Positions 49,824 to 57,394 of a stretch of 64,000 nucleotides of DNA are shown in pieces (position 1 is the first letter of the stretch; every line of letters begins with the position of its first letter). The notes beneath the pieces were generated by a model. The model did not search any database. It was not told the DNA's origin and saw only the letters and a program-made list of their open reading frames with translations. The stretch spans positions 119,179 to 183,178 of the forward strand of contig DDSV01000058.1 of the NCBI GenBank assembly GCA_002344215.1. The letters are read 5' to 3'. This stretch comes from Akkermansiaceae bacterium UBA2381. Lineage in GTDB: Bacteria; Verrucomicrobiota; Verrucomicrobiia; Verrucomicrobiales; DEV007. A program made the position numbers and the translations under genes.

Positions 49824-51412
49824 GGGACTTTGACAGGGTTGGGCGGGATCGGTCCGGGCTCGAAGTCGGTCGGATTCACCCAGCCGGCGGCGGATTTGTC
49901 GAGTTCGCCCTTAAGGAAGCGTTCGTGGAAATTCCGTATCTTGTCCGTGTGGATGGGATACTCGTCGAAAACGTGGCCCCGCCCGAACCTCCTCGGATCG
50001 CCCTGTTCCTGGAGGCGGGCGGTCATCTCGGCTTCGAGACGCCGTCGCAACTCCCCGTGCTCCGGCGAATCGGCGAGGTTGTCCACGGCGTCGGGATCCT
50101 TGGCGAGATCGTAGAGTTCGACGGCGGGGCGCATTCCGAAATTGAGCTGCCAATGTCGGTCGCCGCGGTCGGCGCGTCCGGCGTCGAGAATGAGGGTCTT
50201 CGTGGGGCTGGCGTCGGTATCGAGGTAGCCCGTCTCGGGATTACCGGCGGGCCAGCGTTCGGGCTCGTGGTTGCGCAGATAGAGGAAGCCGTCTCGCTCG
50301 ATCCCCCGGATGGGGTAGCCCCAATCGTAGGGGCGGCCGATGTCGGTGCGCTCCTTCCCGACGAGGACGTGGTCCCGCCACGCCTCGACGCGTCCGGCTT
50401 GCGAGCTTGTCAGGATGGGACGCCAGCTCCGCCCGGTGATCGCGGCCATGCCGCTGGCCTCCTGCGGAATCCCGGCGAGGTCGAGGATCGTCGGGGCGAT
50501 GTCGATGAAGCTCACGTAGTCCTCGACGACGCGACCCGGCGTCCCGATGCCCTCAGGCCAGCGGATCGCGAGAGGGACGTGGTTCGAAGCGGGATAGGCG
50601 TAGCCCTTGGCCCTCGGGAAAGGCATCCCGTGATCGGAGGTGACGATGACGACGGTGTTCTCAAGAAGCCCACGTTTCTCCAGCTCCCCCAGCATGCGTA
50701 CCAGATGCGAGTCGGTGTGCTCGACCTCGTAGGCGTAGTCGAGCAGGTCGTGGCGGACGGTCTCGTTGTCGGGCCAGCCTTCTGGCACCCGGTCGATGTC
50801 GCTCAGCGACTTGCCGCCCTTTTTCACCCCCGCCTGGAATTCGTAGCCCCGGTGCGGTTCAGTCGAGCCAAACCAGAAGCACCAAGGTCGATCCGCAGGC
50901 GCGGCATCGAGGAAGTCGGCGAAATTCGCGGCGTAGTCGTTCGGGGAGATGCCCTCGGCGGGTGGGGCGAGCTTGCGGCGGTTGTAGGGCATCCCGGTGA
51001 TCTGGCGCGGCTTGCCTTCCGCGTCGTTCGCGATGCCCGGCCCCCAGCCCTTTCCCGTGATGCCCATGTGCCAGCCCTTCTCCATCAGCGTCTCGGGCCA
51101 GCTTTTGAACTTGGGAGGAAAGACGGCCATGTGGTTGCCCGCCTCCTCAAGCTGCCAAGCGTGGCGTCCCGTCAGGACGATGGCCCGCGAGGGTGCGCAC
51201 TTGGCCACGGGCGTGTAGGCGCGGATGAAGAGCACGCCTTCCCGCGCGACGCGGTCGAAGCCGGGCGTCTTCACCCAAGACGTTCCGTAGGCCCCGGCGT
51301 GGGCACCCCAGTCGTCGGCGATGGCGAAGAGGAGGTTTGGATGGGTTTCCTGCGCCTCGGAGAGCACCGGACAGAGGCATGCGAGGAAAAGAAGGGGGAG
51401 GCGGCGGATCAT
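49820..51412 (-). CDS. Secreted Cys-type sulfatase
   Basis: 530 aa with signal peptide (MIRRLPLLFLACLCPVLSEAQ). Motifs: FAIADDWGAHAG, CAPSR at Cys72 in VAKCAPSRAIVLTGRHAWQLEE (formylglycine site), GITGKGWGPG and VTSDHGMPFPR. C-terminal segments (RPAVELYDLAKDPDAVDNLADSPE) are those of arylsulfatase A-type enzymes. It is upstream in a two-sulfatase operon. Its leader closely resembles that of the PhoD gene at 54.4 kb, suggesting shared control. Polysaccharide sulfate ester removal is the likely job; substrate unknown. Confidence 0.92.
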   Translation of the reverse strand: MIRRLPLLFLACLCPVLSEAQETHPNLLFAIADDWGAHAGAYGTSWVKTPGFDRVAREGVLFIRAYTPVAKCAPSRAIVLTGRHAWQLEEAGNHMAVFPPKFKSWPETLMEKGWHMGITGKGWGPGIANDAEGKPRQITGMPYNRRKLAPPAEGISPNDYAANFADFLDAAPADRPWCFWFGSTEPHRGYEFQAGVKKGGKSLSDIDRVPEGWPDNETVRHDLLDYAYEVEHTDSHLVRMLGELEKRGLLENTVVIVTSDHGMPFPRAKGYAYPASNHVPLAIRWPEGIGTPGRVVEDYVSFIDIAPTILDLAGIPQEASGMAAITGRSWRPILTSSQAGRVEAWRDHVLVGKERTDIGRPYDWGYPIRGIERDGFLYLRNHEPERWPAGNPETGYLDTDASPTKTLILDAGRADRGDRHWQLNFGMRPAVELYDLAKDPDAVDNLADSPEHGELRRRLEAEMTARLQEQGDPRRFGRGHVFDEYPIHTDKIRNFHERFLKGELDKSAAGWVNPTDFEPGPIPPNPVKVP

Positions 51413-51500
51413 GGAAGAGATTCAGGAAAATGGCATGGGACACGCTTGGCAAGCCTGAAACCCCGCCGAAGCGGGATACGATGTCGCGGATTCGCGCCAG
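51413..51500 (-). repeat. Leader duplicated from/with the PhoD leader (copy 1)
   Basis: Upstream of the sulfatase start, the minus strand reads CCCGCTT..GGCGGGGTTTC, TTGCCA, 16 bp, TTTTCCTGAATC, then the gene. The same words in the same order occur at 54357-54443 before PhoD. TTGCCA could be a -35 element. The two start regions (CATGATCCG) also match. Confidence 0.7.
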
Positions 51501-51509
51501 CGTCTGTGG

Positions 51510-51528
51510 CCGCGCTCAGTGAGCGCGG
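51510..51528. repeat. Perfect hairpin
   Basis: CCGCGCTCA-G-TGAGCGCGG, within the duplicated region upstream of the sulfatase operon. Confidence 0.75.
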
Positions 51529-51559
51529 ATCGGATGTCCCCGCAACGCCCGACCGCAAA

Positions 51560-51624
51560 CCAAGGAGGGGGACTTTCCAAGTCCCCATTGACGAAAACGG
51601 GACTTGGAAAGTCCCGCTCCTTGG
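51560..51624. repeat. Nested double palindrome
   Basis: Arms 51560-51586 and 51598-51624 are complementary over 27 bp with two mismatches. Each arm contains its own short palindrome (GGGACTT-TCC-AAGTCCC and complement). Same architecture as the 29.9-kb element. A partial copy lies near 30130. Confidence 0.8.
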
Positions 51625-51638
51625 GTGCTACCGTAGCC

Positions 51639-51716
51639 ACAGTCCGCCACGCTGACCTTGTAGCCGCCCTACGGATAGGCCTCCTTCACCGGCACATGCC
51701 ATGCCCCGCCGCCACC
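51639..51716 (-). pseudogene. Fragment of a ceramidase-like gene 3' end
   Basis: About 76 bp differ at roughly 7 positions from 54579-54656, the region encoding GAWYVPVKEAYPQGGYEVSVANC of the ceramidase-like protein at 54.5 kb. No intact reading frame of that protein exists here, and TAG-equivalent changes interrupt it. The fragment's distance to the following leader matches the intact locus, so a whole block was duplicated and then replaced. Confidence 0.75.
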
Positions 51717-51922
51717 TTGGCCGCTTCGATACGCTCCAGCTCCTCGATGGAATAAAGCGCTGGTCGCTGCTCCCAAGACTCAAGCAATTCGGCGGCAGTG
51801 ATGGTGTCCTCGTCCCACTTAGCCCGCATCACGACTCGGCTGAGGGAGTCCTCCGGCCCACGGCGATGCTGCTTGAGCCGTTCGTATGCCTCGATGCTGA
51901 GCGAAATGGTCTTGGAGGCCAT
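51686..51922 (-). CDS. VapB-like (DUF217) antitoxin, toxin missing
   Basis: 78 aa from ATG 51922 (MASKTISLSIEAYERLKQHRRGPEDSLSRVVMRAKWDEDTIT). Pattern fits the PF02697-type antitoxin KTI-S-EAY-LK. Its last ~10 codons (AKVAAGHGMCR) run into the duplicated ceramidase fragment, so the natural C terminus is probably replaced. No PIN toxin follows: the next genes are sulfatases. Likely a relic of a lost toxin-antitoxin pair. Confidence 0.7.
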   Translation of the reverse strand: MASKTISLSIEAYERLKQHRRGPEDSLSRVVMRAKWDEDTITAAELLESWEQRPALYSIEELERIEAAKVAAGHGMCR

Positions 51923-52028
51923 GCGCAAAGCTTACACAGAAGCGATCAGGGATTCAAGTGGATCGGAGACTTCCTTGGCCTCGGCATGGCAATAGCGCAA
52001 TCTCGAAGAACCGCTTCGCCCGGACCTA

Positions 52029-54356
52029 TCAACGCACGCGTTTGCCTCCCCCATTCTCGCTCTGGTGGATCGTCAAAGGCCAGCCGGGGAATTGATTTCC
52101 CGGTTTCCCGTCGGTGGCGTCGACGAGGAATTGGAAGGCTTCGAGATGGTAGGTCTTCGCCTCGGGATCGATGGTGACCATGCCGAAGCCGCTCCCCTTC
52201 TCGTGGGCCTTTTCGTAGCGGTTCGTCGCGACGGGTACGATGGGATTGCCGACGGCATGGACGTAGACCTTGTTGCCGAATCCGTCGAGGTATTCCCCGG
52301 TGTCGGGCAGGCCGTGTTGCGGGCGGTTCGCGTGGGGCATCCCGAGTTCGTCGGGACGCCACCAGCGCGGGTAGCCGACGGCGATGGCCGGGGTGCAGAA
52401 GGACCAGTTGCCGTCGCGCTGATTTTCGACTCCGTATTGGGCGAGGGTGGCGAGGTGCTGGTCGCCGTTGACGTGCAAGGCCATGGATTTCCGCAAAATG
52501 GAAACGGCCCGGTCGCGCGGCGCCTGCGGCCAGCCGCCGGAGTCGAGGTCGGCCTTGAGGTAGCCATCATGCTGGCCGTGGTGGGTCGCGACGTTGGCGA
52601 AGAGGGTCTGGCTGAGGAGCACCTTCATCGTGTGGCCGCGCCAGTCCCCGCCCCAAGCTTCGAGGAACTTCTCCTGCCGCTCGCCCAGCAGGACGAGACC
52701 GGGCCGGTCGAGCGTGGCGGTGTCGAAGTCCCGGTCGGAAACGTGGTCGGCCCTTCCCTCGCCCGTGTCGACGCGCTCGGGGCCGCTCTTGAACTGCCGG
52801 TCGCCGAGGATGGCGAAACCGACGCCGCCGTAGACGAGTTCGCCGTAGTAGACGCTCATGCCTTGCGCGACAGGGGTGGGATCGTAGGGATCGGGATGGT
52901 GCGCGGTGTTGGTCTTGTGGACGACGTTGACCATCTTCACGGGCTGGATGTAGCCGCCCTTCGAGGAGGCGCCGGGATCGTCCTCCGGCGCTGTCATCGC
53001 CACGCCGCCCTCGCCCCAGTAGTTGCCTTGGAAGATGTCGTGGTCGTCGGGGATGCAGAGGGTGGGCGCGTTGCGCATCGCCTCGCGGAAGGCCCAGCCG
53101 TGCTGGTAGAACTTGCGCAGGTAGTTCAGGATTGCGGGATCGACGGGCGAGCGGATGACGCCGAAGCCGCCGTGGCTTTCGTAGAGCTGGTCGCCGGAGA
53201 AATAGAGCAGGTCGGGATCGAGCTTGAGAAGGTTGTTCGCGACCGGCTCGTAGGGGAAGGCGTAGTCGTTCTGGCAGGTGAGCGCCCCGAGGCGGAGGGG
53301 ACGGCCCGAGGGATTGGCCTTGATCTTGCCGCTCCACTCGTCGACGGCCTCGCTGCCGTCGGCGAGCCGCTCGCGATAGACGACCTTGTAGGGCGTCTCC
53401 CAGATCTCGTCCCAGTTCGTGATGCGGAAAGTCGCGACCCAGGCGTCGGGATCTAGCGTCACCGTCTCCAGCAAGGACCAGACACCGTCCCGCTGGACGT
53501 GCAACTCGATCTCCTGCGGCGCGGAGGTGGCGAGCGGCCCGGTGAGGGCGCTGAGCTTCATCACGAAGCCCTCGTCGCCGCGTGAATCGCTGAGCGAATA
53601 CATGGTCCAGAGGATGGGGCCGAAGCGATGGTCGGGAGTCGTCTCCAAGGCGTCGCCCGAGGCCCGCCAGTCGGTGAAACGCCAAGAGGGTTCCTCGACT
53701 CGACCCTTCGGTGGGAGCTTCATCTGGCTGGCAAGGGCGAGATTGCCGGTGACGAAGGATTTCTGCGCGGAGAGCGTCACCGCGCCGAGTCTCGCGCCAT
53801 CGAGCGTGGTCGCGACGAGTTCGAGGTCATAGCGAGGGCCGTCGCCCGGTTTTCCGGAGAGGACGAGACGGCATTCGCCCCCGGAGAAGGGTCGATCGAG
53901 CTTCGCCGAATTCCGTCCGAGGATAAGCTCGCCGCCGACGATCCCCGCCTCGATGCCATTGTTGGCGAAGCAGTTGCTGCGGTATTCGTCGATGTCGCTG
54001 CGGACGCCGATACGAAAACCGGCGCCGCCATCCTGGGAGAGGCCCTCCGGCTTGAAGAAACGGACCGACATCGTGAAGGAACCCTCCGGATGGCGGAGGG
54101 CGCGGGTCAGGGAATGGACGCTGCGCTTGCCCGAGCTGACGAGGCATTCTGCCCAGCCGTCGCGGATGCGCCAGTCCTCCATGGGATTGGCCCAGCATTC
54201 CCCGCCGAGGAAGACGCGGTTCTCGGTGCAGTCCCAGCGTTCGAGGCGGTCGGCGTCGGAGGCTTGCGCGACCGCTTCGCGGCGGAGAGGGAAGCCGAAG
54301 ACGGCGAGGGAGGAGAGGAGCTTGAGGCTGAGTCGGCGGGAGAGGCGTCGGATCAT
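52029..54356 (-). CDS. PhoD-like alkaline phosphatase/phosphodiesterase
   Basis: 775 aa. The N terminus (MIRRLSRRLSLKLLSSLAVFG) has an SRR-x-x-LK twin-arginine motif, so it may be exported folded by Tat. An N-terminal jelly-roll-like half (1-340) is followed by the metal-dependent phosphatase half with LTCQNDYAFP, LYFSGDQLYESHGG, IPDDHDIFQGNYWGEGG, VLLSQTLFANVATHH and HVNGDQHLATLAQYG. PhoD-type enzymes release phosphate from mono- and diesters such as teichoic acids. Shares a leader with the sulfatase operon. Confidence 0.85.
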   Translation of the reverse strand: MIRRLSRRLSLKLLSSLAVFGFPLRREAVAQASDADRLERWDCTENRVFLGGECWANPMEDWRIRDGWAECLVSSGKRSVHSLTRALRHPEGSFTMSVRFFKPEGLSQDGGAGFRIGVRSDIDEYRSNCFANNGIEAGIVGGELILGRNSAKLDRPFSGGECRLVLSGKPGDGPRYDLELVATTLDGARLGAVTLSAQKSFVTGNLALASQMKLPPKGRVEEPSWRFTDWRASGDALETTPDHRFGPILWTMYSLSDSRGDEGFVMKLSALTGPLATSAPQEIELHVQRDGVWSLLETVTLDPDAWVATFRITNWDEIWETPYKVVYRERLADGSEAVDEWSGKIKANPSGRPLRLGALTCQNDYAFPYEPVANNLLKLDPDLLYFSGDQLYESHGGFGVIRSPVDPAILNYLRKFYQHGWAFREAMRNAPTLCIPDDHDIFQGNYWGEGGVAMTAPEDDPGASSKGGYIQPVKMVNVVHKTNTAHHPDPYDPTPVAQGMSVYYGELVYGGVGFAILGDRQFKSGPERVDTGEGRADHVSDRDFDTATLDRPGLVLLGERQEKFLEAWGGDWRGHTMKVLLSQTLFANVATHHGQHDGYLKADLDSGGWPQAPRDRAVSILRKSMALHVNGDQHLATLAQYGVENQRDGNWSFCTPAIAVGYPRWWRPDELGMPHANRPQHGLPDTGEYLDGFGNKVYVHAVGNPIVPVATNRYEKAHEKGSGFGMVTIDPEAKTYHLEAFQFLVDATDGKPGNQFPGWPLTIHQSENGGGKRVR

Positions 54357-54443
54357 GGCGGGGATTCAGGAAAACGGATGATGGCGGCTTTGGCAATGCG
54401 GAAACCCCGCCAAGCGGGATCGATGGCACGGTTTTGCGCCAAG
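54357..54443 (-). repeat. Leader duplicated from/with the sulfatase leader (copy 2)
   Basis: Minus strand reads CCCGCTT-GGCGGGGTTTCCG, TTGCCA, 16 bp, TTTTCCTGAATC, gene start, matching 51413-51500. This suggests coordinate expression of sulfatases and PhoD. Confidence 0.7.
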
Positions 54444-54447
54444 GTGA

Positions 54448-54466
54448 CCCGACCGGCCCGGTCGGG
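54448..54466. repeat. Perfect palindrome in PhoD-ceramidase gap
   Basis: CCCGACCGG-C-CCGGTCGGG, in a 165-bp gap that otherwise matches the sulfatase leader only at its PhoD side. Confidence 0.7.
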
Positions 54467-54521
54467 GATGAGCGCACAGGGGTTCCAGGGAGTCCTTCCC
54501 GGCGGCCCGGGCCGGACCGCC

Positions 54522-55898
54522 CTACCCGATCAGCAGCTCCCGAATCCCCACACCAAGGGCATCATCCACGCTGGGAGCACAGTTCGCCACGCTGACCTCG
54601 TAGCCGCCTTGCGGATAGGCCTCCTTCACCGGCACATACCATGCCCCGCCGTCGCCGTAGGCCGCTGTCGCGACGAAGCGGTCCGGAGCCACGGCTTGGG
54701 CCCGCAACTGATACTCGACGAAGCTCTCCGCCGGGAGATGCAGCATCGAGACCTCGTCGAGATGCAGGGCGCTCAGGACGATGGGCGTCTTCGCCGCGAC
54801 CCGGCGGATCCAGCTCACCCGCATGGCGGGGCGGATGCGGTTGGCGGGGAGGTTCTCGGGATTGCGGACTTGGGCGAGCTCGCGCTCCTCGGTGAAGACG
54901 GGGTTCACCTCGGGCAGGAGATCGTGCGTCCGCCATTCCACCGCGCGCAACGGCTTCGGCGCGAGCTTCCCGGACGCCTCGGCCATCGCCGCGTGGAGGC
55001 GGTCGGTCAGCTCGACACGCGCCTCGGGCGAACCGTCGTTGTATTTCCCCGCGCCGATGTTGCCGCCGCAGCCGTTGAAATAGAGATGGGCGCAGCCCGG
55101 CTCCACCTCCTGCATCCGCTTGCGGGCGAGACCGGCGAAGTCGCTGCTGACCTCTCCCCTGCCGTAGTGGCTCATGGGATGGCAGGCGTAGTAGTGGCAG
55201 GAGGCGACCTTCTCCTCGCCGCTGTAGAGCGCGACGGTCTTCAATTTCGGATCGATCAGGCCCTCGGGCATGGCGATCAATTCCGGGACTTTGCAGGAGC
55301 TGCCCCGCATCCGCCCGATCCGGCCATCCGGCCCGATCTCGACGCGGCGGTTGCCGGCGATGCGCTCGACCGCGGCCTCGGCGGCGGCGACGTGGGTGAG
55401 CGGCCTTGCCTGGGTCAGGGCTTCCTTCACCGCGGCCTTGCCCCGCGCGAGGCATTCCTGGAAAAAGCCGAGATCGATCAAGCTCAGTCCCGCATTCTGC
55501 TCCGCGACGAGGGCTTCGCTGTCGAGGCAGACGAAGGGTGCGTCGTGCTGGTGGACGCATTGCACGGCGACACGGTCCGGCGTCGTCCCAGCGGCTTCGG
55601 CGAGAGCGGCCCGCCATTGGATGTGCGCCTCGTTCAGCAGGCCCGTCCAATCGACGGCGCAGACCACGATGGGCTCCCCCGACCCGAGGATCACGAATCC
55701 GATGGCCTCAAGCGGATCGGCGACCGATTTCGCCGGAGTGATCCAGCCTCCGCAAAGCGGATGGCCGACGGGAGGGGTGACATCGTAGTGGAAGGTCGCG
55801 ATGCGGAGCGAGCCTCCGGCGAGGGAGGAGGGAACGAAAGGCAGCGAAGCCCCGGCAGCGAGCGAGGTGCCGATCCAGCGGCGGCGGGTGAAGTCCAT
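54522..55898 (-). CDS. Neutral/alkaline ceramidase-like protein (N-terminal domain family)
   Basis: 458 aa. Tat-like start TRRRWIGTSLAAGASL. Phrases typical of the ceramidase-like group: FHYDVTPPVGHPLCGGW, VVCAVDWTGLLNEAHIQW, VAVQCVHQHDAPFV (metal His), YYACHPMSHYGRGEVSSDFAGLARK, FNGCGGNIGAGKYNDGS and YGDGGAWYVPV. Ceramidases split ceramide to sphingosine and fatty acid, but PVC members are shorter and substrate is unverified. Lies between the zinc-binding protein and PhoD genes. Its 3' end is partly duplicated at 51.6 kb. Confidence 0.75.
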   Translation of the reverse strand: MDFTRRRWIGTSLAAGASLPFVPSSLAGGSLRIATFHYDVTPPVGHPLCGGWITPAKSVADPLEAIGFVILGSGEPIVVCAVDWTGLLNEAHIQWRAALAEAAGTTPDRVAVQCVHQHDAPFVCLDSEALVAEQNAGLSLIDLGFFQECLARGKAAVKEALTQARPLTHVAAAEAAVERIAGNRRVEIGPDGRIGRMRGSSCKVPELIAMPEGLIDPKLKTVALYSGEEKVASCHYYACHPMSHYGRGEVSSDFAGLARKRMQEVEPGCAHLYFNGCGGNIGAGKYNDGSPEARVELTDRLHAAMAEASGKLAPKPLRAVEWRTHDLLPEVNPVFTEERELAQVRNPENLPANRIRPAMRVSWIRRVAAKTPIVLSALHLDEVSMLHLPAESFVEYQLRAQAVAPDRFVATAAYGDGGAWYVPVKEAYPQGGYEVSVANCAPSVDDALGVGIRELLIG

Positions 55899-55954
55899 GG
55901 ACGGACTCTAGCAACAACCGAGGCTCCCTCGCACCCGCGCCATCGCGTAAGTCG

Positions 55955-56851
55955 TCAATTCCCCTCCGCCACCAACGCCTCGATCCTCTCCAAGTTCGCC
56001 TTCATCACGGCCAGCCAATCGCCGGTCTCGGGTGTGTTGGCGCAGGGGGAGAAAACGACGCTTTTCACTCCGAGAGCGGCAATAGCGGCGACATTCTCCG
56101 CGCTGGGTTCGTCCTCCCAGATCATCCATTCCGCTTGATGGGTGGCGAGGAGTTTCTTCAAATCGGCGAGGTCGGAATCCTTCATCTCCATCTCCGGCTC
56201 CCATTCCAGCGACTCGATCTTCAGTCCGTAGGCGCGGGCGAAGTATTGGTAGATCGGATGCGAGGCGACGAGAGGCTTGTCGCCCCAGGCTTTCCCGAAG
56301 GCCTTCATCCTGCCGTCGAGCGAGGCGAGGTCGGCGAGGAGCGATTCCAGATTCTCGTCGATCTTCGCCGCCGCGCCGGGCTGCGCCTGCTTGAAACGCG
56401 CCGCGACGGTCTCGGCCTGCTTCGCCGCCTGGGAGAAGTCGATCCATGTGGTGAAGGCGGTGCCCGCATGGGAGTGGACCGTGCCGTCGCCATGGCTGTG
56501 CTCCTTGCCCGCCGTCTTGATGAAGCTCTTCGCGAAGCCCTTCGAGGTGTCCACCTGCGTGGCGGTGCGCAGCGAGACGCGCCTCATCCACTTCTCGTAG
56601 TCGGCCCCGTTCTTCAGGACGAGATCGGCCTTCTGGAAGGCAGTGACCGCCGTTTTGCCCGGCTTCCAAAAAGCGGGATCGACCTCGGGATCAACGAGGT
56701 AGTTCAACTCGAAATCCCCGGTCGCGAGACGCTGCGCGAAATAGTGGAGAGGGTAATGGGTCGATTGAACCACGGTCTTTTTCTCCTGGGCGGAGACGGA
56801 GGCCGCGAAGGCGGCGGCGAGGGCGAAAGGGAGGAGACGGGACGTTTTCAT
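55955..56851 (-). CDS. Zinc/manganese ABC transporter substrate-binding protein (ZnuA-like)
   Basis: 298 aa from ATG 56851, where a signal peptide starts (MKTSRLLPFALAAAFAASVSAQ). Features: VVQSTHYPLHYFAQRLATGDFELNYLV, His-rich loop KEHSHGDGTVHSHAG typical of zinc-specific binding proteins, ADLVLKNGADYEKWM, VASHPIYQYFARAYGLKI and WMIWEDEPSAENVAAI. It captures zinc in the periplasm. The expected ATPase and permease genes are not in the window, so it may partner with distant genes. Confidence 0.88.
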   Translation of the reverse strand: MKTSRLLPFALAAAFAASVSAQEKKTVVQSTHYPLHYFAQRLATGDFELNYLVDPEVDPAFWKPGKTAVTAFQKADLVLKNGADYEKWMRRVSLRTATQVDTSKGFAKSFIKTAGKEHSHGDGTVHSHAGTAFTTWIDFSQAAKQAETVAARFKQAQPGAAAKIDENLESLLADLASLDGRMKAFGKAWGDKPLVASHPIYQYFARAYGLKIESLEWEPEMEMKDSDLADLKKLLATHQAEWMIWEDEPSAENVAAIAALGVKSVVFSPCANTPETGDWLAVMKANLERIEALVAEGN

Positions 56852-56884
56852 CGCCGGGAACCCTGCCACCGTCGCGCCTTGGAT

Positions 56885-57295
56885 TCAACCCTCGCGATTG
56901 CGCATGAAATCGGCGACTTGGGCGAAGAAAGCCCCGAGATGCTCCCGAGCCTCCCCTGCCAGACCCGTCTCGTCCATGGCCGCCTCCATCAGCGCGAGCC
57001 AGCGGTCGCGCTCGGCCTCGCCGATGGAGAAGGGGGCGTGCCTCATGCGGAGGCGCGGATGCCCTCGCTCCAGAAGATAGCGCTGGGAGCCGCCGAAGCG
57101 GAAGATCAGAAAATCGGCGAGGCGTCGCTCCGCCCCCTTCCAGTCGTCCGGTGGATACATCGGGCCGATCAGATCGTCCGTCCGGACGCGACGGTAGAAG
57201 GCGGCGACGAGACGAGCGAACCCGTCCTCCCCGAGAGCTTCCATCACGACCGCTTCCATCGACGGGATGGAAAGGGCATCCCCGCCCCGGTTCAC
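56885..57295 (-). CDS. Truncated hemoglobin (group II-like globin)
   Basis: 136 aa. Recognised by FYRRVRTDDLIGPMYP near the B helix, ERRLADFLIFRFGGSQRYLLERGHPRLRMRHAPFSI with probable proximal His86, and RDRWLALMEAAMDE. Binds heme and oxygen or other diatomic ligands; in bacteria often linked to NO or oxygen handling. It lies upstream of the zinc-binding protein on the same strand with 33 bp between. No partner reductase is adjacent. Confidence 0.9.
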   Translation of the reverse strand: MNRGGDALSIPSMEAVVMEALGEDGFARLVAAFYRRVRTDDLIGPMYPPDDWKGAERRLADFLIFRFGGSQRYLLERGHPRLRMRHAPFSIGEAERDRWLALMEAAMDETGLAGEAREHLGAFFAQVADFMRNREG

Positions 57296-57364
57296 GCGCC
57301 TTTTCCGCCGCGATCACCTACCCCATTCCGACTTGATTTCGCCTCCCCTTTCGGGCTACCCTTT

Positions 57365-57387
57365 GGAGAATTTTTAAAAAGTTCTCC
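57365..57387. promoter_or_regulatory. Palindrome just upstream of the cytochrome/LRR gene
   Basis: GGAGAA-TTTTTAAAAA-G-TTCTCC lies eight bases before the start at 57395; the middle is self-complementary. It could be an operator or an RNA hairpin. No family matched. Confidence 0.4.
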
Positions 57388-57394
57388 GTTTTCC

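Noticed and set aside
55955..56851. Complete zinc ABC transporter operon
   Set aside because: No ATPase or permease gene is adjacent on either side; only the binding protein is present.
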